From Hordeum vulgare subsp. vulgare (lineage: Eukaryota; Streptophyta; Magnoliopsida; Poales; Poaceae): DNA of 64,000 nt. The stretch spans positions 355,691,823 through 355,755,822 of the forward strand of contig NC_058524.1 in NCBI RefSeq assembly GCF_904849725.1. Direction: 5' to 3'. Made by a program: the position numbers and the translations under genes. The notes beneath the pieces are model-generated. The model saw only the letters and a list, made by a program, of their open reading frames with translations. It was not told the origin of the DNA and searched no databases. Shown piece by piece: positions 54,972 through 64,000 of the stretch. Each line of letters starts with the position of its first letter. The first letter of the stretch is position 1.

Positions 54972-55800
54972 TCACTGCTGATCTACTCGGAGCACCAGAT
55001 CGCCTTCACGGAAAGCCCGACTCTTGACATGTCTTGAGTGAAAATGCTGCAGATCTTGTTGGTAAATTGTCGACCGAATAAATGCCATCTCGTGCTCCTC
55101 CTCCAAGATATCCACTCCATCCTGTCGTGCTTGCTCGACTTCAGCTTCTGAATAGAGATCCACTCGGGATGAGTTATGGAGTAAATCACTTGGTAGAACG
55201 GCTTCAACCCCATACACGAGGAAGAATGGTGTTCGTCCAGTCAACCTATTCGGGGTTGTCCTCAGACCCTAGAGAACAGAAGGAAATTCAATCACCCAAG
55301 CGTCCGCGGCATACTCAAGGTCTCGCATGAGTCGAGGCTTCAATGCTTGGAGGATAAGACCATTTGCTCACTCATCTTGGCTGTTGGTTTGGGGATGGGC
55401 AACAAATGCATAATCCACTCGGGTCCCTTGGTTAGAACAGAAATGTCTGAATTCATCCGAGTCGAAGTTTGACCCATTGTCCGTGATGATGCTGTGTGGG
55501 ACTCCATACCGGAATGTAATTTCTTTCATGAATTTGATGGTCGTGCGGGAATCCAGCTTCTTGATTGGTTTATATTAGATCCATTTGATAAACTTGTTGA
55601 CTGCAACGAGCAAGTTTGTGAATCCACTCTGACTCGTTCAGAAAGGTCCGGCAATATCTAAGCCCTAAACAGCGAATGACCAGATGAGAGGGATAGTCTT
55701 CAAAGCAGATGTAGGTTTGTGAGAGAAGTTGGAGTAGAAATGACAACCTTCACAACGATCGACAAGATCTTTGGCCATCTCATTTCCGCGTGGCTAGAAG
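54972..55800 (-). pseudogene. Tat integrase pseudogene
   Basis: Minus-strand blocks: zinc-binding CEGCHFYSNFSHKPTSALKTIP (near 55770-55690), LDIAGPF (first catalytic Asp), FRYGVPHSIITDNGSNFDSDEF (second Asp, near 55500-55440), then WGLRTTPNRLTGRTPFFLVYGVEAVLPSDL (55290-55190) and the C-terminal FREGDLVLRVDQQ (55010-54972). Stops replace several conserved tryptophans (for example AV*GLDIA, KWI*YKPI), as expected from TGG to TAG decay. Inactive. Confidence 0.85.
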
Positions 55801-56020
55801 AATCCGACTCGGTATGCTTTGGCAACGATGGTCCGAGAGGACGCATGATGGCCACAGGTCCCCGAGTGGATTTCTTCGAGAATCAGTTGGCCCTCCTAAG
55901 GGAGATGCATTGTTGAGCTACGCCAGTAACACTCTCTCTATAGAGTTGATTACCCATCACCGTGAAGGCCTTCGACCTGCGGACAATTTGTCTACCTTCG
56001 TCTTCGTCTTCTGGCAACTC

Positions 56021-56620
56021 TCACCTTAAGATGTATGCAATATACGACACTCTCCAGTCGGGTGTGATTACCAGAATTTCCATGATCAGATCGACGACTG
56101 CCGGAACATCGACTTCAGTCAGATTGGAAGCACTCATAGGTTGCGGGGGCTCTTGACTAAAAGGGTCTTCTTGCACCGAAGGGGTGTGCAAGTGTTCCAA
56201 GCAAACATCACTAGGTACAGGTTTTTGAGTGGATCCAATCTTAGCCAATTCATCAGCTACCTGGTTTTCCAGTCGGGCCACGTGATGGAGTTCTAAGCCT
56301 TCAAACTTCTTCTCCAGCTTCCTCACTGAAGTGTAGTATCCTGTCATGGCGAGGTTCCTGACATCCCATTCCTTTCATCACCTGGTTAACCACCAAATAC
56401 GAGTCACCGTATACCATCAGGAGTCGGACGCCAAGGAAATCGCCATACACAATCCGTAAAGGAGAGCTTCATACTCAGCTTCATTTTTGGAGGTATCGAA
56501 ATGGATGTGAAGGACATAATTAAGATTGTCGCCTTTTGGAGACACCAACACCGCACCCATTTAACATTTTGGAGCCATCAAAGAACATAGTCCAATGTGC
56601 CGAGTGAATCTGAGCTGGCT
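56021..56620 (-). pseudogene. Second (additional) RNase H domain of the Tat element
   Basis: After the first RNase H and a linker (ALADFMAEWVEQQQPAQIHSAHW) the frame continues TMFFDGSKMLNGCGVGV (first acidic residue), HFDTSKNEAEYEALLYGL (second) and, after a frameshift, KKFEGLELHHVARLENQVADELAKIGS (last acidic residue). This D-E-D-D arrangement after a regular Gypsy RNase H is the additional RNase H described for Tat elements, thought to derive from a cellular or archaeal-type RNase H. The frameshift near 56400-56520 disables it. Confidence 0.82.
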
Positions 56621-57860
56621 GTTGTTGTTCCACCCACTCGGCCATAAAATCAGCAAGGGCCTGAGATTTGATGGCTTTCTTTGCCTCAAACTTGATGTCC
56701 AAATATAACAACTCCATGGCCCATTTGGCCACTCGACCTGTTGCGTCTCGATTATGAAGAATTTCTGATAGTGGAGAATCACTAACGACTGATATAGAGT
56801 GATCTCGAAAGTAATGCGCCACCTTGTTTGCTGACAAGTATATTCCATCAAGAATCTTCTGGTAATGGGCATACCTTTTCTTCGAACGGGTCAATACTTC
56901 CGAAATTTAATAGACTGGACGTTGGAACTTGAAGGATTTACCTTCTTCTTCTCTCTCGACTGTCAGAACTGTGCTGACGACCTAATTGGTGGCTGCGATG
57001 TATAGGAGTACTGGTTCTTTGCTATGCGGAGCAGCAAGCACCGGTTGGGTGGAAAGGAGGGCTTTGACCTCTACAAACGCTGCTTCTGCTTCATCCTCCA
57101 CTCGAACACCTCTGATTTCTTCATCAGTCGGTATAAAGGCAGTGCCTTCTCACCGAGATGAGAGATGAACCGACTCAATGCTGCCAGGCAGCCTGTGAGT
57201 TTTTGTACGCCGTGCACCCGCACAGGGCTTTGCATTCGGACGATGGCGCCGATCTTCTCGTGGTTAACGTTGATCCCTCGTTCGGAAACGAGAAAATCGA
57301 GTAACTTTCCGCCAGGAACGCCGAAAGTGCACTTGTGTGGATTTAGCTTGATATCATACTTCCTCAAATTAGCAAATGTTTCTGCTAGGTCAGTCAGCAG
57401 GTCGGAACCTTTGCGTGACTTGACCACAATATCATCCATGTACGCTTCAATGTTCAGACTGATCTGATCTAGCAGACACTTCTGGATCATACGCATGAAA
57501 GTTGCACCGGCATTCTTCACACCAAAAGGCATGGTGATATAACAGAAACACCCAAAAGGGGTGATGAAGGCTGTTTTTATTTCGTCTGGACCAAACAGAC
57601 GGATCTGATGGTAGCCAGAATTATCATCAAGGAAAGATAAACGTTCACACCCCGCAGTTGAATCAACAATTTGATCAATGCGGGGGAGCGGGAAGTAGTC
57701 TTTCAGGAAGACCTTATTAATGTTCTTGAAGTCGATATACATGTGAAGGGATTTTTCCTTCTTGGGGACCATGACGACATTCACGAGCCACTCGGAGTGG
57801 TAGACATCACGAATGAATTTGGCCTCCAAGTCGCGCCACCTCCTTGCCGATTGCTTTTCT
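56621..57860 (-). pseudogene. Tat reverse transcriptase and first RNase H
   Basis: RT is open from about 57829 to 57071: EAKFIRDVYHSEWLVNVVMVPKK, YIDFKNINKVFLKDYFPLPRIDQIVD, LSFLDDNSGYHQIRL (usual LDAYSGYHQI changed), TAFITPFGCFCYITMPFGVKNAGATF, AYMDDIVVKS (YMDD catalytic motif intact), HKCTFGV. The first RNase H follows with stops: RPVY*ISEVLTRSKKRYAHYQKILDGIYLSANKVAHYF, ILHNRDATGRVAKWAMELLYLDIKFEAKK. The RT itself is the best preserved pol domain here. Confidence 0.88.
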
Positions 57861-58291
57861 CTTCTCCGCAGTAGACCATCGCAAGCGCTCCTTGACCGGC
57901 CTTGCCTTCGGATCCACTCTCAAGTGGTGCTCAGCCAGCTCCCTGGGCACACCCGGCATGTCAGAAGGCTTCCATGCAAAGATGTCCCAGTTCTCACGGA
58001 GGAACTGGGTGAGCTCGACTTCCTATTTGCTGTCGAGTGTTGTGGATATGTTGGTCGGAGCAGCATTGGGATCCATCGGGTGGATGTGCACTAGTTTGAC
58101 CTCGCCTGCCGACTAAAAAGCGGACTCAAAGCAGGCTTCTTGGAGTGCATTAGGTCAGCAGGGTTGGCGTTCTTCCGGTACTCTTCCAATTCGACTAGAG
58201 CCGTCTGTTGATCTACAATTTTTGATCCTTGTTGCAAACACTCTTCAGCTCTCTGCCGATTTACTGAGACAGTGATGACTCCTTTAGGCCC

Positions 58292-58810
58292 TCACATCTT
58301 CATCTTCAGGTACACGTAACATGGTTGGTCCAGGAAAGGTGCATAAGCGGGACGACCCAGAATGGCATGATATGCACTCTGGAAGTCTACCACCTCGAAC
58401 GTCAGCTTCTCCTTCCGAAAGTTCTTATCGGAGCCAAAAACAACATCCAATGCGATTTGGCCGAGTGAGTTGGCCTTCTTTCCTGGGATGACTCCATGAA
58501 ATGACATGGTGCTCTCGCTGAGTCGGGACATCGGAATGCCCATTCCCTTGAGAGTTTCTGCAATGCAGAATATTCAGTCCACTTCCTCCATCCATCAATA
58601 CTTTACGAAGCCGAACACCCTCCACAACTGGATCGACCACCAAATCCTGTCGACCGGGAGTCGGAACATGAGTTGGGTGATCCGACTGATCAAATCTTAT
58701 GGTGGTCGGCGACCACTTCAGGTTCATCGGGGTGGATGGAACTGCCATGTTGACTTCTCTATTGATGACCTTCAGTAGACTTTTGCTCTCTACATCAACA
58801 AAAATCATAA
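58292..58810 (-). pseudogene. Tat protease region
   Basis: Minus strand: IFVDVESKSLLKVINREVNMAVPSTPMNLKWSP, FDQSDHPTHVPTPGRQDLVVDPVVEGVRLRKVLMDGGSGLNIL with the aspartic protease motif DGGS. A frameshift near 58555 follows, then MGIPMSRLSESTMSFHGVIPGKKANSLGQIALDVVFG and FEVVDFQSAYHAILGRPAYAPF. The AILGRP block is the conserved C-terminal end of the domain. Confidence 0.82.
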
Positions 58811-58853
58811 GCGTTGCTTGGACTTCAGGGAAATCATCTTTTTCTTTGTCGTT

Positions 58854-59866
58854 TTATTTTTCAGGATCTTTTCCACTCGACTGACCCTCTTTAAACTCTT
58901 GGATCAACAGTCGACACTGCCAAGTGGTGTGCTTTGGCAATATCAAATTGCCCTCTTCGTCTTTTTTCGTGTGGAATACACACGACTGATCTAGAACATA
59001 CGACCGAGTCTTGGATTTCTTGGGAGGAAACTGTGTCTTGGGCTTTCCCTTGTACTTTCCTGCTGCCAGAGCAGCTGCCTGTGCTGGTGTAGCGCCTTCA
59101 ACCTTCCGCTTCTGCTTCCGATTGGAATTGGCGTCAGTGTCGACTACTTTACCTTTGTCGCTACGGAGGCGGTCTTCTTCCTCGCCATTCGCATAACGGG
59201 TTGCTATCTCCATCATTTTGGTTATTGACATGTCGCCTGTCCGACCGAACTTCATATACAACTCCCTGTACCCGACACCTACTTTAAAGGTGCAGACTGC
59301 TTGATGCTTGGTAACATTTTTCACCATGTGGTGGAGAGTGGTCCAGTGTTGGATGTAATCGCACAAGGACTCACTCGGCTTCTGTATGCAATGCTGTAAC
59401 TCAGAAAGGTTGACAGGGCGCTTGCAGGTGCCCTCGAAGGTCTTGATGAACACTCGGGCCAAATCTGCCCAACAGTATATGCTTGAGGGGGGCAACTGAT
59501 TCAGCCACGCACGTGCCAAACTATCTAGCATCAGGGGCAAGTGCTTCATCGCAACATTTTCGTTGCCGCCGCCAATCTATACTACGACTCGATAGTCGTC
59601 CAACGACGTTTTGGGCTTCGATTCTCATGTGAATTTGCTGATTCCAGCCGCCAACCCGAAGTTGGGGGGAATATCGACAGAGCGGATTGCTCTGCTGAAA
59701 CACTCGTGACTAGAAACTGTTGTACCACTTCCAATCGGATGATCTCTGTAGAAAAAATCTCTGTGAGCTCTGCCCCGGTCGATCCTTCTGTGCGCGAGCA
59801 TATTTCTCGCATCAAATCCTGGGTTCCGCTCATCACCGAACGGGAGCCGGTCATCATAGTGTCGGG
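58854..59866 (-). pseudogene. Tat gag pseudogene
   Basis: Open for 231 residues (59549-58854): MKHLPLMLDSLARAWLNQLPPSSIYCWADLARVFIKTFEGTCKRP, LCDYIQHWTTLHHMVKNVTKHQAVCTF, ELYMKFGRTGDMSITKMMEIATRYANGEEEDR, basic linker, HTTWQCRLLIQEF. The part before it (59866-59582; SGWRLESANSHE, SAEQSALS) is in another frame with stops. Homologous throughout to the gag at 75-2019. Cut at 59866 by the Athila LTR. Confidence 0.85.
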
Positions 59867-61389
59867 TGAAACGTCTCCGACGTATCTACTTTTCCGAACT
59901 CTTTTGCCCTTGTTTTGGACTCTAATTTGCATGATTTGAATGGAACTAACTCGGACTAATGCTGTTTTCAGCAGAATTGCCATGGTGTTGTTTTTGTGCA
60001 GAAATAAAAGTTCTCGGAATGACCTGAAAATTTACGGAGAATTTTTCTGGAATTAATGAAAAATACCTGCGCAAAGATCCACCAGAGGAGGTGAGCCAGT
60101 GGGCCACAAGCCCAGCGACCGCGGCCACCCCCCTGGCCGCGCCGTGTGGGCTTGTGGGGCCCACAAGGCTCCACCGCCTCCAAACTCAGCTCTATATATT
60201 CTGTTTCGCCCGGAAAAAAATCAGGGAGAAGGATTCGTCGCGTTTTACGATACGGAGGCGCAACCACCTCGTGTTCTTCATCTGGAGAGCAGATTTGGAG
60301 TCCGTTCTCGGCTCCGGAGAGGGGAAAAGTCGCCATTGTCATCATCAACCTTCCTCCATCGCCAATTCCATGATGCTCTTCACCGTTCGTGAGTAATCTC
60401 ATCATAGGCTTGCTAGACGGTGATCAGTTGGATGAGATCTATCATGTAATGGACTTAGTTTTGACGGGGATTGATCCCTAGTATCCACTATGTTCTAAGA
60501 TTGATGTTGCTACTACTTTGCCTTGCTTAATGCTTGTCACTAGGGCCTGAGTGCCATGATTTCAGATCTGAACCAATTATGTTGTCGCTAATATATGTGT
60601 GTTTTAGATCCTATCTTGCAAGTTGTAGTCACCTACTATGTGTTATGACCCGGCAACCCCGGAGTGACAATAGCCGGAACCACTCCCGGAGATGACCATA
60701 GTATGAGGAGTTCATGTATTCACCACGTGTTAATGTGTTAGTCCATTTCTTTATTAAAAGGAGAACCTTAATATCCCGTAGTTTCCATTAGGTCCCCGCT
60801 GCCACGGGAGGGATGGACAATAAATGTCATGCAAGTTCTTTTCCCTAAGCACGTATGACTACATACGGAATACATGCCTACATTAGATTGACGAACGGGA
60901 GCTAGTTACTTATCTCTCCGTGTTATAGCTGTTTCATGATGAATCACATCCGGCATAATCATCCATCACCGATCCACTTCCTACGAGTCTTTTACTATTG
61001 TCACTACTGCTGTTACTTGCTACTCTGCTGTCACTACTGCTGTTACTTGCTACAACTGCCGCTACTGCTGTTCCTTGCTATTGCTGTCATTACTGCTGTT
61101 ACTTGTTACTTTGTTGTTACCTGCTGCAACACTTTTCTGGTGCCATTGATACAACAAGTCAGGGATAGTCTGCTATCAACTGACCACTTTCTGGCACCAT
61201 TGCTATCATAACACTTTGCTACTGATACTTTGCTTGCATACACTAATCTTTCAGGTGTGGTTGAATTGACAACTCAGCTGCTTATACTTGAGAATATTCT
61301 TTTGCTTCCCCTTGACTCGAATCAATAAATTTGGGTTGAATACTCTACCCTCGAAAACTGTTGCGACCCCCTATACTTGGGGGTTATCA
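59867..61389 (+). repeat. 5' LTR of the young Athila element (1523 bp)
   Basis: Starts TGAAACGTCTCC and ends GGGGGTTATCA. A TATA-like ctctatatattctg lies at about 60190-60203, a probable promoter, with the transcribed part after it. A pyrimidine-rich tract of short repeats is at 60990-61140. Confidence 0.85.
60990..61140 (+). repeat. Imperfect short tandem repeats within the Athila LTR
   Basis: Variants of ctgctgtcactactgctgttacttgctac repeat about four times with interruptions, giving a C/T/G-rich, A-poor tract. Confidence 0.8.
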
Positions 61390-61399
61390 AGACATTTTC

Positions 61400-61417
61400 T
61401 GGCGCCGTTGCCGGGGA
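61400..61417 (+). other. Primer binding site of the young Athila element
   Basis: TGGCGCCGTTGCCGGGGA, ten bases after the LTR. This is the site usual for Athila-type elements, commonly described as tRNA-Asp type. Confidence 0.85.
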
Positions 61418-61467
61418 AGCACAACTATATTTACTGAGTCACTTGGGATTTTCGTCAGCTGGTCTCT

Positions 61468-63369
61468 ATGAGGACTCCAAAAGATCCAAGAACTGAAATC
61501 TTGCCCTCAACTATGAGGACAGGTAAGGAACCGCCATCTAGCTCTGCACTTGATTCACCTTCAGTTATGAGTAAGTTTGCGACATCACCTCCTGCTAGAA
61601 ATCTTGATATGTCGCCTGTGCTTGATGATGCTACTTCTGCTGCCCATGATGCTTATGATAATTCTATATTTGATACTATGCCTGATGATGCTATTCTTGA
61701 TACTGCTTTGCCACTAGGTGCATTCCTCGATGCACAAATTGCTAGAGTTGCTGCTAGATGTGATGATACTTCTGAAACTGTTGATACTATTGAAGTAGAA
61801 CCTACTACTATGCGTGAATTGTCTGTTATGCCTGAACGTTATGTTATGGAGGGAGAGATAGCTGAGGACTTTCTTGCGTGTAAGGATAGCTATGATGTTG
61901 AGAAACTACTGCTCAAGTGGAAAGAAAAATCTTTGAACGCTAGGATGAAATACGACCCAAAGTTTACTACTTCGCCTATCTTTGTGACCGATAAGGATTA
62001 TGAATTCTCTGTCGACCCTGAGTTAATCACTCTTGTCGAATTTGATCCTTTTCACGATTATGAGTCTGAAACGGTTGTAGCCCATCTTACCAGACTGCAC
62101 GATATAGCCACCCTATTCACTAGTGAGGAAAAGATCCGCCACTACTATATCCTCAAGCTGTTTCCTTTCTCGCTAAAGGATGATGCTAAGACCTGGTTCA
62201 TTTCTCTTGCTCCTAGTTGTGTGCGTAGCCCCTAGGATATGGTCTACTACTTCTCTGAAAAATATTTCCTTACCCATAAGAAGCAAGCTGCCTTGCAGGA
62301 AATATACAACTTTGCTCAAGCTGAAGAAGAGAGTCTCCCACAAGCTTGGGGGAGGCTCATCCAGCTACTGAATGCTTTGCCTGATCACCCTCTTGAGAAG
62401 AATGAAATACTTGATATGTTCTATAATGGACTTACCGATGCTTCCAAAGACCACCTAGATAGTTGTGTTGGTTGTGTTTTTAGGGAACGAACTGTAGAAC
62501 AAGCTGAGATTCTACTGAATAACATCTTGTGCAATAAGAATGCTTGGACTATTCCCGAACCACCTCCTAAGCCAACTCCGAAGAAAGGAGGTATTCGATT
62601 CCTCAGTCCTGAAGATATGCAAGAATCCAAGAAATCTATGCGAGATAAAGGCATTAAATCTGAAGATGTCAAAAATCTACCACCTATCGAAGAGATCGAT
62701 GGTCTTGAGAACCCGATACAGGTAGTAGAAGTAAACTCTGTGCGTAGGTTTGATAAGAGTGATATTCCTTTTGATAAACCTGCTAGCTTATGCCTGGATG
62801 AATTTGATAACTTTGTTGCCAAACAACAAAGTTTCAATGATTATGTTAGCAGACAATTGGAACAAAATGCTCGTACGCTTAGTCATTTAAGTGCTTGTGT
62901 GGACAGAATCGTCAATGATCTTAAGCTCTTGAGTAAACATGCCTCTACGGTTACTACTCAGGTAGAACAAGTGCTTAAAGCTCAAAAAGACTTGCTCAAT
63001 GAGCTGAATGACAATTCTGTTAGAGTCGTTACTAGAGGCGGTAGAATGACACAGGAACCTTTGTATCCTGAGGGTCATCCTAAGAGAATTGAACAAGATT
63101 CTCAAGGAGTTAGGACTGATGCACCTAGTTATCCTAGAAAGAAGAAGAAAGTTGATAGGGATTTGCACGCTAGCAACCGTGTTGCTGCTACACCTAAGAG
63201 TCCAAACGATGTCTCTGTCTCTGATGCTGAAACACAATCTGGTGATGAACATGAGCCTAATGATGATATCAATAGTGATGTTCATGTTGATCCTCAACCT
63301 AGCAATGATAAGGATGTGGAGATTGAACCTGTTGATCTTGATAACCCACAACCTAAGAATAAGAGATAG
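61468..63369 (+). pseudogene. Athila gag, nearly intact, one internal stop
   Basis: ATG at 61468 (MRTPKDPRTEILPS). The frame is open through an acidic N-terminal region (ILDTALPLGAFLDAQIARVAAR, YVMEGEIAEDFLACKDSYDVEKLLLKWKEK) to the capsid core RHYYILKLFPFSLKDDAKTWFISL. It is interrupted by a TAG at 62233-62235 and continues in the same frame: MVYYFSEKYFLTHKKQAALQEIYNFAQAEEESLPQAWGRLIQLL, DMFYNGLTDASKDHLDS. It then runs through a long acidic and basic linker (YPRKKKKVDRD) to a TAG at 63367-63369. Both stops are single codons within an otherwise intact frame shared with the protease. Gag forms the particle shell. Confidence 0.88.
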
Positions 63370-64000
63370 GATAAGAATGACTTCGCTTCTAGGAAGCATG
63401 GTAAAGAAAGGGAGCTATGGGTTCAGAAACCTATGCCCTTTCCTCCCAAACCATCCAAGAAAAAGGATGATGAGGATTTTGAGCGATTCGTTGAAATGAC
63501 CAGACATGTCTTTCTGCAAATGCGTTTGACAGATATGCTCAAAATGTCTCCGTATGCTAAGTACATGAAAGATATTATGACTAATAAGAGGAGGATACCT
63601 GAGGTTGAGATTTCCACCATGCTTGCTAATTATACCTTCAAGGGTGGAACTCCTAAGAAACAAGGTGATCTCGGTGTGCCCACTATACCTTGCTCCATTA
63701 AAGGTAACTACGTTAGAACTGCTTTATGCGACCTTGGAGCCGGTGTTAGTGTTATGCCTCTCTCTCTTTATCGTAGACTTGAACTGGATAAGTTGACACC
63801 CACTGAAATCTCTCTACAAATGGCCGACAAATCAACTGCTTTCCCTATCGGCATTTGCGAGGATGTGCTTGTTGTGGTTGCTAATGTCACTATCTTAACA
63901 GACTTTGTTATTTTGGATATTCCCGAGGACGATGCCATGGCGGTCATCCTTGGAAGACCCTTTTAAACACTGCAGGGGCTGTTATAGATTGCAACAAAGG
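63370..64000 (+). pseudogene. Athila protease region, partial
   Basis: Same frame as gag after the TAG at 63367: ELWVQKPMPFPPKPSKKKDDEDFERFVEMTRHVFLQMRL, MLKMSPYAKYMKDIM, then the aspartic protease domain with TALCDLGAGVSVMPLSLYRRLEL (active-site Asp in DLGA) and FVILDIPEDDAMAVILGRPF. At 63961-63966 one T is missing from the usual CCC TTT TTA AAC run, giving an apparent TAA. The next frame reads LNTAGAVIDCNKG, the expected continuation. The domain is cut by the window end. Confidence 0.85.

Larger units (their letters stand above)
52953..59866 (-). mobile_element. Tat-lineage Gypsy retrotransposon, both ends lost
   Basis: Minus-strand order from the right: gag (59866-58854), protease (58810-58292), RT (57860-57071), RNase H (about 57000-56620), second RNase H (56620-56021), integrase (55800-54972), tandem repeats (54720-53650), and an ORF on the opposite strand (52953-53626). 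Two RNase H domains, a repeat tract and an antisense ORF between pol and the 3' LTR are features described for the plant Tat lineage. The 3' LTR is missing at the junction with LTR fragment F. The 5' part is beyond the Athila element that inserted at 59866. Confidence 0.88.
59867..64000 (+). mobile_element. Athila-lineage Gypsy element, young copy, truncated by window end
   Basis: 5' LTR 59867-61389, PBS, then gag and protease in one frame from 61468 to the window end with only two stops and one single-base frameshift. It interrupts the gag region of the Tat element at 59866. The LTR start TGAAACGTCTCCGACG and the PBS resemble those of the Athila element at 12529-14145, but the LTR bodies differ, so it is a different family (WHAM/Sabrina-type group; not resolved). 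Confidence 0.88.

Overview
The window is plant nuclear DNA and reads as a cereal of the Triticeae (wheat, Aegilops or barley group). Reasons: Angela/BARE-type Copia LTRs of about 1.8 kb, a Sabrina/Fatima-type Athila retrotransposon, Stowaway MITEs, grass Tat-lineage Gypsy elements, and one gene with nine GT-AG-bounded exons. I see no sign of a prokaryotic, organellar or viral genome. No CRISPR array, rRNA or tRNA gene was recognised; the tRNA-like matches are primer binding sites.

Layout. (1) 1-2589: 5' part (LTR, PBS, gag) of a Tat-type Gypsy element on the minus strand, cutting into (2) a minus-strand Athila/Sabrina-like element (gag at 2590-3399; 5' LTR at 12558-14145) that is itself split by (3) a full-length plus-strand Angela-type Copia element at 3530-12418. 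(4) 14146 to about 32150: remains of a plus-strand LINE, split by (5) a Reina-like Gypsy chromovirus (14773-30647, minus strand, LTRs of about 329 bp), which in turn holds (6) a degenerate Angela-type element (15261-23880) and (7) an Angela-type solo LTR (27691-29498) with a perfect GTAAA target duplication. (8) 32409-36069: the only intact host gene, an ECT/YTHDF-type YTH-domain m6A reader of 590 residues. (9) 36070-37507: 3' flank with a Stowaway MITE. (10) 37508-51162: a minus-strand Angela-type element whose two LTRs belong to different subfamilies, split by (11) a 4.9-kb non-coding TG..CA element with a perfect TGCCA duplication. (12) 51163-52952: a short unassigned stretch, half a MITE and two truncated Angela LTRs. 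(13) 52953-59866: a minus-strand Tat-lineage Gypsy element with gag, protease, RT, two RNase H domains, integrase, a tandem-repeat tract and an opposite-strand extra ORF with a probable intron. (14) 59867-64000: a young plus-strand Athila-type element (LTR, PBS, gag, protease) running off the end and inserted into the gag region of (13).

The YTH gene is the only functional gene I can support. It has a short 5' flank of about 260 bp between the LINE tail and its ATG, and it has stayed intact while everything around it decayed. The most interesting signals are the spliceable antisense ORF of the Tat element, two Copia copies (15.3-23.9 kb and 37.5-51.2 kb) that share the same inactivating lesions and so look mobilised in trans, a 38-bp (not 5-bp) duplication flanking one Copia copy, a chimeric Copia with mismatched LTRs, and the giant coding-free TG..CA insertion.

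All family names come from recalled sequence features, not database searches. Boundaries given to the base are read from TG/CA ends, PBS or target duplications; other boundaries are approximate.
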